Origin: Micromonospora chalcea
GTDB lineage: Bacteria; Actinomycetota; Actinomycetes; Mycobacteriales; Micromonosporaceae
Reading direction: 5' to 3'
DNA length: 64,000 bases
Assembly: GCF_002926165.1 (NCBI RefSeq)
Contig: NZ_MAGP01000112.1
Coordinates: 1-64,000 of the forward strand
Positions 26,737-34,103 of the stretch are shown piece after piece. The notes under the pieces were generated by a model that did not search any database, was not told the DNA's origin, and saw nothing but the letters and a program-made list of their open reading frames with translations. The position numbers were made by a program, and so were the translations under genes. Position 1 is the stretch's first letter; each line of letters opens with the position of its first letter.

Positions 26737-27696
26737 ATGCTCCGCTCGGTCGCCGTCATCGTCATGGACCAGGTCGCCGCGTTCGAGCTCGGCGTGCTCG
26801 CCGAGGTCTTCGGCACCGACCGCACCGCCGACGGCTTCCCCAGCTACCGGTTCGATGTCTGCACCGCCGACGGCGGCCCGGTCCGCAGCCGCTCCGGATT
26901 CCTGCTCGCCCCCACCGCCGACCTCACAGTGGTGGAGGACGCCGACCTGGTGGCGGTGCCCGCGCACGCCGACGGCGCCCCGGCGCCCGAACCGGTGCTC
27001 GCCGCGCTGCGCCGCGCCGCCGACCGCGGAGCCTGGCTGCTCAGCGTCTGCGCCGGCGCGTTCGTCCTCGGCGAAGCCGGCGTGCTCGACGAGCGCGCCT
27101 GCACCACCCACTGGCGCTACACCGACGAGCTCCAGCGACGCTTCCCGGCCGCCCAGGTGCAGTGCGACTCGCTCTACGTGCAGGACGGCCGGCTGCTCAC
27201 CAGCGCCGGCACCGCCGCCGGCATCGACGCCTGCCTGCACCTGGTACGCCAGGAGCACGGCTCCGCCGTGGCGACCCGGCTGGCCCGCCGGATGGTCGTC
27301 CCACCGCACCGCGACGGCGGCCAGTCCCAGTACGTCGAGGCGCCCATCCCGAAGGCCCCCGAGGCGCCCACCCTGGAACCGGTGCTGGAGTGGCTGATGG
27401 GGCACCTCCGCCACCCGGTGACAGTGGACGAGCTGGCCGCGCGCGCCGGCATGGCCCCGCGCACGTTCGCCCGCCGGTTCCGCGCCGAGACCGGCACCAC
27501 CCCGCACGACTGGCTGACCAACCAGCGGGTGCTGCTGGCCCGGCACCTGCTGGAGGACACCACGCTGAGCGTGGAAGGCGTCGCCGAGCAGGCCGGCTTC
27601 GGCGACGCGGCGGCGCTACGGCACCACTTCACCCGCCGCGTCGGCACCACCCCGCTCGCCTACCGCACCACCTTCCGCGAACGCACCACCGCCTGA
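26737..27696 (+). CDS. GlxA/FtrA-type AraC-family transcriptional regulator
   Basis: A 319-residue regulator. Residues 1-180 form a DJ-1/PfpI (class I glutamine amidotransferase-like) sensor domain, with a nucleophile-elbow-like Cys in LLSVCAGAFVLGEAG and the TTHW motif typical of the family. Residues about 220-319 hold two helix-turn-helix motifs of AraC type (TVDELAARAGMAPRTFARRF; SVEGVAEQAGFGDAAALRHHF, then GTTPLAYR). The effector is unknown. No target is evident next to it except the divergent small membrane gene. It interrupts an otherwise conserved hpt-tilS order. Confidence 0.9.
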   Translation: MLRSVAVIVMDQVAAFELGVLAEVFGTDRTADGFPSYRFDVCTADGGPVRSRSGFLLAPTADLTVVEDADLVAVPAHADGAPAPEPVLAALRRAADRGAWLLSVCAGAFVLGEAGVLDERACTTHWRYTDELQRRFPAAQVQCDSLYVQDGRLLTSAGTAAGIDACLHLVRQEHGSAVATRLARRMVVPPHRDGGQSQYVEAPIPKAPEAPTLEPVLEWLMGHLRHPVTVDELAARAGMAPRTFARRFRAETGTTPHDWLTNQRVLLARHLLEDTTLSVEGVAEQAGFGDAAALRHHFTRRVGTTPLAYRTTFRERTTA

Positions 27697-27719
27697 CGCT
27701 CCCCGCTCCACCCGGGCCC

Positions 27720-27749
27720 GGCCCGGCCCACCCCGGCCCGGCCCACCCC
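27720..27749. repeat. Two 15-bp direct repeats
   Basis: GGCCCGGCCCACCCC occurs twice without a gap, 24 bp after the AraC-type stop and 3 bp before the first hairpin. Confidence 0.7.
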
Positions 27750-27752
27750 GGC

Positions 27753-27807
27753 GATCATGAAGTTGACCGTGGATTTCGTCCGTTCCCTCCCCGTCAACCT
27801 CATGATC
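27753..27807. repeat. Inverted repeat with GATCATGAAGTTGAC arms
   Basis: Left arm 27753-27767 and right arm 27793-27807 pair over 15 bp with one mismatch around a 25-nt loop. It sits between convergent genes, so it could terminate both or be a REP-like element. Confidence 0.75.
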
Positions 27808-27844
27808 ACCGCCCCCGGGTGGGCCCGCTTCCCGCGCCGCACCC

Positions 27845-27903
27845 GTGATCAAGGAGTTTGCGGGCTGCCGGAGGCGTGAAGTGGACACAAAGTCCTTGAT
27901 CAC
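27845..27903. repeat. Inverted repeat with GTGATCAAGGAGTTTG arms
   Basis: Left arm 27845-27860 and right arm 27888-27903 pair over 16 bp with one mismatch around a 27-nt loop. Its core resembles the neighbouring repeat (both begin with a TGATCA/GATCAT element followed by GAAGTT or GGAGTT). Confidence 0.75.
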
Positions 27904-27989
27904 CGCCAGGCGAGGCGAGGCGGGAGGGGCGAGACGCCGCGGGGCGCCAGGCCGCCGGAGTGGCGGCGCGAACCCGGCTGGATCACCGG

Positions 27990-29141
27990 TCAGGGCAGGA
28001 GGTGACCGGCCTGGCGGCGTACCTGGTGGCCGCCGGGCAGGTGCACCGGGCCCTGGCCGCGCCAATCAGTGACCAGGGCGTCCAGTGCTGCCACGTGACT
28101 GTGGGACAGCGCGGCCGGCGCGGCGCCCAGCTCGCGGGCCCAGGTGTGCAGCACCCGGGTACGGACGAGGGCCGGCAACCCGGCCAGCCCGTCGACGGCG
28201 AGCGCACGGCCGTCGGCCCGGACGTCGGCCAGCGCGGCGTCCGCGAGCGCGGCGAGCGCGGCGTTGTCCGCGGCGAGCAGGCGGGCGGTACGGGCCAGGT
28301 TCGCCACCACCCCCGGCCCGAGCGCGTCGACGAGTGCCGGCAGCGCGTCGGACCGGACCCGGGCCCGGGCGTACGCGGGGTCGGCGTTGTGCGGGTCCGC
28401 CCACGGGTCGAGCCCGAGCGCGGCGCAGGCGTCCCGGGTGTCGGCACGTGGGATGTCGAGCAGTGGGCGCAGCAGGGTTACCCCGTCGAGATCACGACTT
28501 TCCGGCATCCCGGACAGCCCTCGTGGCCCGGCGCCCCGGGCCAGCGCGAGCAGGACGGTCTCGGCCTGGTCGTCCCGGGTGTGCCCGAGCAGCACCCCGG
28601 CCGCGTGGTGCCGGTGGGCCGCCGCGACCAACGCCTCGTACCGGGCCTCGCGGGCGGCCGCCTCGGGGCCGCCGGGCCGGCCGTCCACCCGTACCGGAAG
28701 CACCTCGACCGGGTCGAGCCCGGCCGAGCGGGCCCAGGCGGCGACCGCCTCGGCCCGCTCGGCGGAGCCGGGCTGCAGGCCGTGGTCGACTGTCACCAGG
28801 CCCGCCGGGCGGCCGAGGCGGGGAGCCACGAACGCGGTGGCGGCGGCGAGCGCGAGCGAGTCGGCGCCGCCGGAGCAGGCCACCAGCACCGGTCCGGCGC
28901 CGGGCAGGCCGGTCAGCGTCCGGCGTACGGCGAGCCGCACGGCGGCGACGGCGGGAGCGGGCGACGGAGAGCGGCGCGATCGCGCGCCGGAATCAGCCCG
29001 GCCGGGGCGATCCACCGAGCCAGCCGGATCCGCCGAGCCGGCGGGACCGCCCGGCACGACCGAGCCAGCCGAACTCAGCGCACCGACCGAACTGGGCGAA
29101 CCACCCGGGCCGGGCGGGTCAGCCGAGGGGCGGGGTGGCAC
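27990..29141 (-). CDS. tilS: tRNA(Ile)-lysidine synthase
   Basis: Makes lysidine at C34 of the CAU-anticodon isoleucine tRNA, changing its reading to AUA. The PP-loop SGGADS is at 90-95, followed by TVDHGLQPGS and GHTRDDQAETVLL, all family motifs. Length with the ATG at 29141 is 383 residues, but the first 62 or so are a G/P/S/A-rich stretch unlike an enzyme, and the gene then overlaps the upstream stop by 23 bp. A GTG at 28940 just before RLAVRRTLTGL is a credible alternative. The C-terminus ends in a short HLPGGHQVRRQAG segment. Confidence 0.9.
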   Translation of the reverse strand: MPPRPSADPPGPGGSPSSVGALSSAGSVVPGGPAGSADPAGSVDRPGRADSGARSRRSPSPAPAVAAVRLAVRRTLTGLPGAGPVLVACSGGADSLALAAATAFVAPRLGRPAGLVTVDHGLQPGSAERAEAVAAWARSAGLDPVEVLPVRVDGRPGGPEAAAREARYEALVAAAHRHHAAGVLLGHTRDDQAETVLLALARGAGPRGLSGMPESRDLDGVTLLRPLLDIPRADTRDACAALGLDPWADPHNADPAYARARVRSDALPALVDALGPGVVANLARTARLLAADNAALAALADAALADVRADGRALAVDGLAGLPALVRTRVLHTWARELGAAPAALSHSHVAALDALVTDWRGQGPVHLPGGHQVRRQAGHLLP

Positions 29142-30186
29142 CGGCGGGCCCGTGTACGCGGTTCACCCAGGCGTCCGGGTCGCCCAGCTCGTCCAGGCGC
29201 GGCAGCGTCAGCGGCGACGAGAAGATCTTGTTGAAGCCCGGCATCCCCACCCGGTCGACCACGCCGTGCACGAACTTGCGGCCCTCGGCGTACTGGCGCA
29301 TCTTGACCTCGATGCCGAGCAGCCGCCGGATCGCCTTCTCCAGCGGGTTGCCGGACTCGCGGCGGCGGTTGAACGCCGCCCGGATCGACTCGACGCTGGG
29401 GATGACCTGCGGGCCGACGCCGTCCATCACGAACTCGGCGTGCCCCTCCAGCAGCGTCATCAGCGCGGTCAGCCGGTCCAGCACGGCGCGCTGGGCCGGG
29501 GTCTGCACGATGTCCAGCACGCTGGCCCGGCTCTCCGGGTCCTTGACCGCGTCGGAGAGCGTGGCCACGCCGCGGCGGAGCCGTTCCAGCAGGTGCTCGC
29601 CGCCCTGGGAGGCGTCCACGAACGCCTGCACCTCGCCGAGGAAGTACGCGCGCATCCACGGCACGGCGGTGAACTGGGTGCGGTGGGTGACCTCGTGCAG
29701 GCACACCCAGAGCCGGAAGTCGCGCGAGTTCGCGCCGAGCTTCCGCTCCACCTCGAGGATGTTCGGGGCCACCAGCAGCAGCTGGCCGGGGTCACCGGCG
29801 AACACCTCGTACTGGCCGAGCACGCGGCCGCTCAGGTACGCCAGCACGGTGCCGGCCTGCACGCCCGTCACGCGGGAGCCGATCGCCTCGGTGAGCGCGC
29901 CCGGCCGCTTGTCGCCGGAGAGGCGCTCCACGAGCGGGGACACCACCTCACGCAGCCCGGCGATGTTCGCCGCGGCCCAGTCCCGGCGGTCGACCACGCG
30001 TACCGGCGGGTGGGCGACCTGCGGACGCAGGCCGGTGTAGTCGGCGACGTGCCCGGCCGCCTCCTCGGTCAGCCGGCGCAGGTCGCCGACCACGTCGGTG
30101 GCCTCGGCGTACGACACCCGGGGGCCCGACTTGCTCAGCGCCCCCGCTGTCGCGGCGGCCAGATCCCAGTCCACGAACTGCGCCAT
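29119..30186 (-). CDS. DUF2342 zinc-dependent metalloprotease-like protein
   Basis: A 355-residue zincin-like protein of the family sometimes labelled coenzyme F420 biosynthesis-associated. The zinc motif is HEVTH at 164-168, with a further acidic site in LLEGHAEFVMDGVG. Physiological substrate unknown. It sits between dacB and tilS, exactly as Rv3626c does in M. tuberculosis. The ATG at 30186 lacks a ribosome binding site but has TACGGT exactly 6 nt upstream, which suggests a leaderless transcript starting in the 66-bp gap after dacB. Confidence 0.9.
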   Translation of the reverse strand: MAQFVDWDLAAATAGALSKSGPRVSYAEATDVVGDLRRLTEEAAGHVADYTGLRPQVAHPPVRVVDRRDWAAANIAGLREVVSPLVERLSGDKRPGALTEAIGSRVTGVQAGTVLAYLSGRVLGQYEVFAGDPGQLLLVAPNILEVERKLGANSRDFRLWVCLHEVTHRTQFTAVPWMRAYFLGEVQAFVDASQGGEHLLERLRRGVATLSDAVKDPESRASVLDIVQTPAQRAVLDRLTALMTLLEGHAEFVMDGVGPQVIPSVESIRAAFNRRRESGNPLEKAIRRLLGIEVKMRQYAEGRKFVHGVVDRVGMPGFNKIFSSPLTLPRLDELGDPDAWVNRVHGPAGATPPLG

Positions 30187-30192
30187 GAACCC

Positions 30193-30198
30193 ACCGTA
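30193..30198 (-). promoter_or_regulatory. -10 of a probable leaderless transcript for the DUF2342 gene
   Basis: TACGGT on the minus strand, then 6 nt, then ATG. No Shine-Dalgarno sequence lies between. Confidence 0.45.
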
Positions 30199-30252
30199 CC
30201 CGCGCCGGAACACCCCCACCCGGGCTCGCGCCCGCCGATCGACGCCCGTCGG

Positions 30253-31899
30253 TCAGCGGCAGCCGCACCCGGCCAGCGCGGAGGTGATCCGGTCCAGCGC
30301 CGCCCGGGTCTCGTCCAGCGAGCCCTGCGTCCGGTCGGTGAGCACGGCGAACGTGAGCAGCCGGCCGTCGGCGGTGGTGACCGTGCCGGCGATGGCGTTG
30401 ACCCCGCTGAGCGTGCCGGTCTTGGCGCGCACCACGCCCGCGCCGGCGCTTGTCGCCGCCGCCCGGTAGCGCTCGTCGAGCGTGCCGGACCAGCCGCCGA
30501 CCGGCAGGCCGCCGAAGATCGCGGCGAGTTCGGGGTGGCTGCCGTTGCCGGCGAGCGTGATCAGGTCGGTGAGCAGCGAAGGGCTGATCCGGTTGGTGCG
30601 GGACAGCCCGCTGCCGTCGGCCAGGCTGATCTCGCCGGCCGGCAGACCCAGCTCGCCGAGCACCTGGCCGGTGGCCGCGGCGCCGCCGGCGAACGAGCCG
30701 GGCTTGCCCTTGGCGAGCGCCACCTGGCGGGCCATCGCCTCGGCGATCACGTTGTCGCTGTCGCTGATCATGATGTCGACCAGCCGGATCATCGGCAGGG
30801 ACTCGACGGTGCCCAGTTCGGCGCCGGGGGCCGTACCGGTGGCGCCGGACGCGGCCGGCGCGGTGCCCCGGGTCACCTGGGCCGCGCCGCCGGTGAGCCC
30901 GAGCAGCTTGGCGAACTGCCGGCCGGCGGCCAGGTCCGGCTGGGGCACCCGTTCGGCGGCGTGGTTGGTCTGCTCGGCGGTGCGGCGCGCCTCCGCCGGG
31001 TTCTTCCGGGCGCCGTCGGTCATCAGCGCGGTGATCGCCCGGTCGAACCCGCCGGTGGGGATGTCGGAGTCCCAGCCGGGTTCGAAGACCGGGCCGGTGA
31101 ACAGCGACGAGTCGACGATCACCTTGGTCGGCGCGGTGCCGCCGAGCGCGTTGCGCACCTGGGCGGCGAGGTCGTCCAGCCGGGCCGCGCCCGGGTAGAA
31201 GCCGTCCTTGTCCACGGCGAGCGTGGGGTCACCGCCGCCGACCAGGACCACCTCGCCCGGGTTCGGGCCGGCCACCGCCCTCGTCGGGATCCGGTAGGCC
31301 GGGCCGCGCGCCGCGAGCACCGCCACGCCGGTCGCCAGCTTGGTCACCGAGGCGGGCACCGTCGGGGTGTCCTGGCCGCTGCCGTAGAGCGCCTGGCCGG
31401 TGCTCACGTCGGCCACCGACAGGTGCACCCGGTCGCCGAGCGCGGCGGCGCGCACCAGCGGGTCCAGGGCGGCGCGGATTCCGGCCTCGGTGGGCAGCGG
31501 GGCGTTGCCGTCCGGCCCGGCCAGCACGGCCGGCGGGGTGGGCTCGGGCGGCGCGGCGACCGCCGTACCCGAAGAACTGTCGTCGCCCAGCCAGCCCGCG
31601 ACCGGACCGGGCCGGAACACGGCAAGCCCGGCGACCGCCAGGGCCAGCACGAGTACGCACGCGAGCGCCGCGACCAGCCGGGAGCGGCGACGCGGCGCGG
31701 CCGGAGGCGGGGAGGGCGGGGGCGGCGCGGCGCCGGCCGGTGGGACGGGCGGGCTCACCGGGATCGGACCCGGAGCCGGACGGTGGGGGACGTTCGCACC
31801 CGGTACGGACACCCGGCCGGTGGCGCCACCGGAACCGGAACCCCCGGAAGCGGACCCGTCAACCCTCTCGGGGCGGTAGTGTGAATCTTCCCTCCCCAC
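30253..31899 (-). CDS. dacB: D-alanyl-D-alanine carboxypeptidase/endopeptidase (PBP4 type)
   Basis: A 548-residue class C penicillin-binding protein that trims peptidoglycan stems outside the membrane. A P/G-rich cytoplasmic N-terminus of about 70 residues precedes one membrane helix (about 74-94). The active-site motifs are SVTK at 184-187, SDN within MISDSDNVIAE, and KTGTL near the C-terminus. The GTG at 31899 follows GGGGAGGAGG; a longer frame upstream has no better signal. It ends GCGCR, with two nearly terminal cysteines. Divergent from ppa. Confidence 0.93.
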   Translation of the reverse strand: MGREDSHYRPERVDGSASGGSGSGGATGRVSVPGANVPHRPAPGPIPVSPPVPPAGAAPPPPSPPPAAPRRRSRLVAALACVLVLALAVAGLAVFRPGPVAGWLGDDSSSGTAVAAPPEPTPPAVLAGPDGNAPLPTEAGIRAALDPLVRAAALGDRVHLSVADVSTGQALYGSGQDTPTVPASVTKLATGVAVLAARGPAYRIPTRAVAGPNPGEVVLVGGGDPTLAVDKDGFYPGAARLDDLAAQVRNALGGTAPTKVIVDSSLFTGPVFEPGWDSDIPTGGFDRAITALMTDGARKNPAEARRTAEQTNHAAERVPQPDLAAGRQFAKLLGLTGGAAQVTRGTAPAASGATGTAPGAELGTVESLPMIRLVDIMISDSDNVIAEAMARQVALAKGKPGSFAGGAAATGQVLGELGLPAGEISLADGSGLSRTNRISPSLLTDLITLAGNGSHPELAAIFGGLPVGGWSGTLDERYRAAATSAGAGVVRAKTGTLSGVNAIAGTVTTADGRLLTFAVLTDRTQGSLDETRAALDRITSALAGCGCR

Positions 31900-31934
31900 G
31901 GCCCCCTCCTCCCCGCTCGAAATCGCCTTGGGCG

Positions 31935-31957
31935 ACACTACTTCGGTCCGAACACTA
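31935..31957. promoter_or_regulatory. Palindrome flanked by direct repeats between dacB and ppa
   Basis: TTCGG-T-CCGAA (31942-31952) is a perfect 5+1+5 palindrome, flanked by two copies of ACACTA (31935-31940, 31952-31957) that read TAGTGT, a good -10, on the dacB strand. It could be an operator over a dacB promoter. Confidence 0.35.
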
Positions 31958-32051
31958 TGCGGCGGCCGAGGCCGACGGGGGGCGTTCCCCCGCGCCGGGG
32001 GCGAACCGCTGGTTCCGTTAGCCAGCGTGGGCAAACGAGGGAGCGTGGGAG

Positions 32052-32558
32052 ATGGATTTCGACGTCACGGTTGAGATCCCCAAGGGTCACCGCAACAAGT
32101 ACGAGGTAGACCACGCGACCGGCCGCATCCGGCTGGACCGTACCCTCTTCACCTCCACGCAGTACCCGGCCGACTACGGCTTCATCGAGGGCACCCTCGG
32201 CGAGGACGGCGACCCGCTGGACGCGCTGGTGCTGGTGCCCGAGCCGACCTTCCCCGGCTGCCTGATCCGCTGCCGCACCATCGGCATGTTCCGGATGACG
32301 GACGAGAAGGGCGGCGACGACAAGGTCCTCTGCGTGCCCTACGAGGATCCGCGCCAGGAGCACCTGCGCGACATCCACCACCTGGGCGAGTTCGACCGGC
32401 TGGAGATCCAGCACTTCTTCGAGGTCTACAAGGACCTGGAGCCGGGCAAGTCGGTCGAGGGCGCGACCTGGGTCGGCCGGGTCGAGGCCGAGGCGGAGAT
32501 CGCCGCCTCGTACCGGCGGGCCAAGGAGGCCGAGGAGCGCGGCGAGACGCTGCACTGA
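32052..32558 (+). CDS. ppa: Inorganic pyrophosphatase
   Basis: A 168-residue soluble enzyme that hydrolyses pyrophosphate. The family I signature appears as [10 protein letters not shown], with the metal-binding aspartates; KYEVD and [12 protein letters not shown] are also typical. The ATG at 32052 follows GGGAG closely. Divergent from dacB, as in M. tuberculosis. Ends before a long hairpin. Confidence 0.96.
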   Translation: MDFDVTVEIPKGHRNKYEVDHATGRIRLDRTLFTSTQYPADYGFIEGTLGEDGDPLDALVLVPEPTFPGCLIRCRTIGMFRMTDEKGGDDKVLCVPYEDPRQEHLRDIHHLGEFDRLEIQHFFEVYKDLEPGKSVEGATWVGRVEAEAEIAASYRRAKEAEERGETLH

Positions 32559-32573
32559 CGCTCACGCTTTCGC

Positions 32574-32610
32574 CGGAGGCCCGGGTCGCGCTTCGCGACC
32601 CGGGCCTCCG
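32574..32610. terminator. Perfect 17-bp hairpin between ppa and eccD
   Basis: Arms 32574-32590 and 32594-32610 pair perfectly over 17 bp with a CTT loop. The genes converge here, so it can end both transcripts. Confidence 0.85.
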
Positions 32611-32615
32611 CGTGT

Positions 32616-33998
32616 TCAGGCGAGCAGGTCGCGGGCCCGGTCGTAGAGGCCCAGCACCGCGCAGGCCACCGGCACGACCGCGACCACCAGCGCGGTGTCG
32701 GTCAGGTCGGCCAGCCGGCCGAGGTACGGGGAGACGGGTCGCCGGGCGTACGTGGCGCCCGCGGTGACCGCGGCCAGGGCCAGCGCCAGCCCGCCAACGG
32801 CCAGCGCGAACCGGCCGGCCGGACCGGCGCGTTCGGCCAGCACCGCGCCGAGCAGGGCGTACCCGGCCAGCCCGGCGACGACGGCGGGCACCCGGTGGCG
32901 TACCGCGACGAACAGCCGGGAGCGCAGCAGCAGCACCCCGCAGGCGACGGCGGCGAGCAGCAGCCCGGCGGTCCGGCCGGTGGCGACGAGCACCGCGACC
33001 GCGCCGACCGCGAGCAGCGCGTGGCCGAGGAGCATCCCGGTCAGCACCTCCTCGGCGCGGGCCACCGCCGCGTGCACCCGGCCCCGGTCCGGCAGGTCCC
33101 GGGTGCCGGCCGGGCTGGGCAGGGTGAGCGGCGGCAACGGCAGCTTGCCGACCCGGATGGCCAGCAACGGCAGCCCGCCGAGCGCGAACACCAGCACGGC
33201 GAGCAGGACGGCCGCGGCGCCGGCCGGGTCGAGCAGCAGCCCGCCGAACGCGGACGCCACGCCGGTCACGCCCGCCGTCACCCCGGCCACGAAGACCCGG
33301 GACCGGCTGGCCACGCCGAGCAGCCCGAGCACCGCCACCAGCAGCAGCGCCACCGAGCCGACCAGCAGTTCCGGAGCGCCCACCCAGCGCAGGCCGGGAA
33401 TCGGGCCGACCGGATCGCCGGAGGCGACGGCGAGCGCGCCGGCCGTCGCCGCCCAGGGCAGCGCGTACCCGCCGAGCGTGGCGCCGACGGCGCCGTCGCC
33501 GTACGCCCGGGAGGCCGCGGTGGCGGTGAGCACCAGGATCAGGGCGATCGCGGCGGCGACCGGCCAGCCGCGCTCGTCCGGTCCGGCCGCGACGACGGCG
33601 ACCAGCCCGACGGCCAGTGGTACGGCGGCGCCGCCGAGCGCGGCGGCCCTTGTGGCGCGGGCCGACCAGGCGGCGCCCCGGCGCCGGGCCCCGTCGACTA
33701 TCGCCTCGACCACGTCGTCGTACTCCAGCTCGGGCCACTCGGCACGGGCCGGCACCAGGTGCAGCACCTCGCCGTCGCGGACGCCCTGCGGCAGGAGCGC
33801 CTGCGCGGTGGCGAGCACCCCGCCGTCGGTGCGGCGCAGCACCCACCCACCGTGCCGTTCGCCGTCGTCGGCCAGCCCGACACCTGCGTGCCGGAGCACC
33901 TCGGGCAGCAGCTCGGCCAGGGGGACCTGCTCCGGTAGGGCCACGTCGACCCGCCGCCGGGGCGCGCTGATGGTGACCCGGGCGAGCCCGCTTGTCAT
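32616..33998 (-). CDS. eccD: Type VII secretion integral membrane protein EccD
   Basis: A 460-residue protein. Residues 1-90 form a ubiquitin-like YukD domain (RVTISAPRRRVDVALPEQVPLAELLPEVL). About eleven membrane helices follow. EccD forms the membrane vestibule of ESX/T7SS machines. The ATG at 33998 has GGAGG about 7 nt upstream. It is divergent from eccC with 105 bp between starts, whereas most ESX loci encode these in one direction. Confidence 0.9.
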   Translation of the reverse strand: MTSGLARVTISAPRRRVDVALPEQVPLAELLPEVLRHAGVGLADDGERHGGWVLRRTDGGVLATAQALLPQGVRDGEVLHLVPARAEWPELEYDDVVEAIVDGARRRGAAWSARATRAAALGGAAVPLAVGLVAVVAAGPDERGWPVAAAIALILVLTATAASRAYGDGAVGATLGGYALPWAATAGALAVASGDPVGPIPGLRWVGAPELLVGSVALLLVAVLGLLGVASRSRVFVAGVTAGVTGVASAFGGLLLDPAGAAAVLLAVLVFALGGLPLLAIRVGKLPLPPLTLPSPAGTRDLPDRGRVHAAVARAEEVLTGMLLGHALLAVGAVAVLVATGRTAGLLLAAVACGVLLLRSRLFVAVRHRVPAVVAGLAGYALLGAVLAERAGPAGRFALAVGGLALALAAVTAGATYARRPVSPYLGRLADLTDTALVVAVVPVACAVLGLYDRARDLLA

Positions 33999-34031
33999 CG
34001 AGGCACCTCCATATCGAGCGGGAACAGTGGG

Positions 34032-34060
34032 CTGACGGACGAGAGGACTTTACCTACGAT
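34032..34060 (+). promoter_or_regulatory. Promoter candidate for eccC
   Basis: CTGACG (34032-34037), 17 bp, then TACGAT (34055-34060). The transcript would start near 34067, leaving a short leader with the GGGGAGG ribosome binding site before the GTG at 34104. Confidence 0.45.
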
Positions 34061-34103
34061 GAGCCAGGCTCGGGTTACCCAGAGCCACTTCCGGGGAGGG
34101 TGA

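Noticed and set aside
28144..31884. 1246-codon plus-strand frame across tilS, the zincin and dacB
   Set aside because: Crosses three well-identified minus-strand genes and has no domain.
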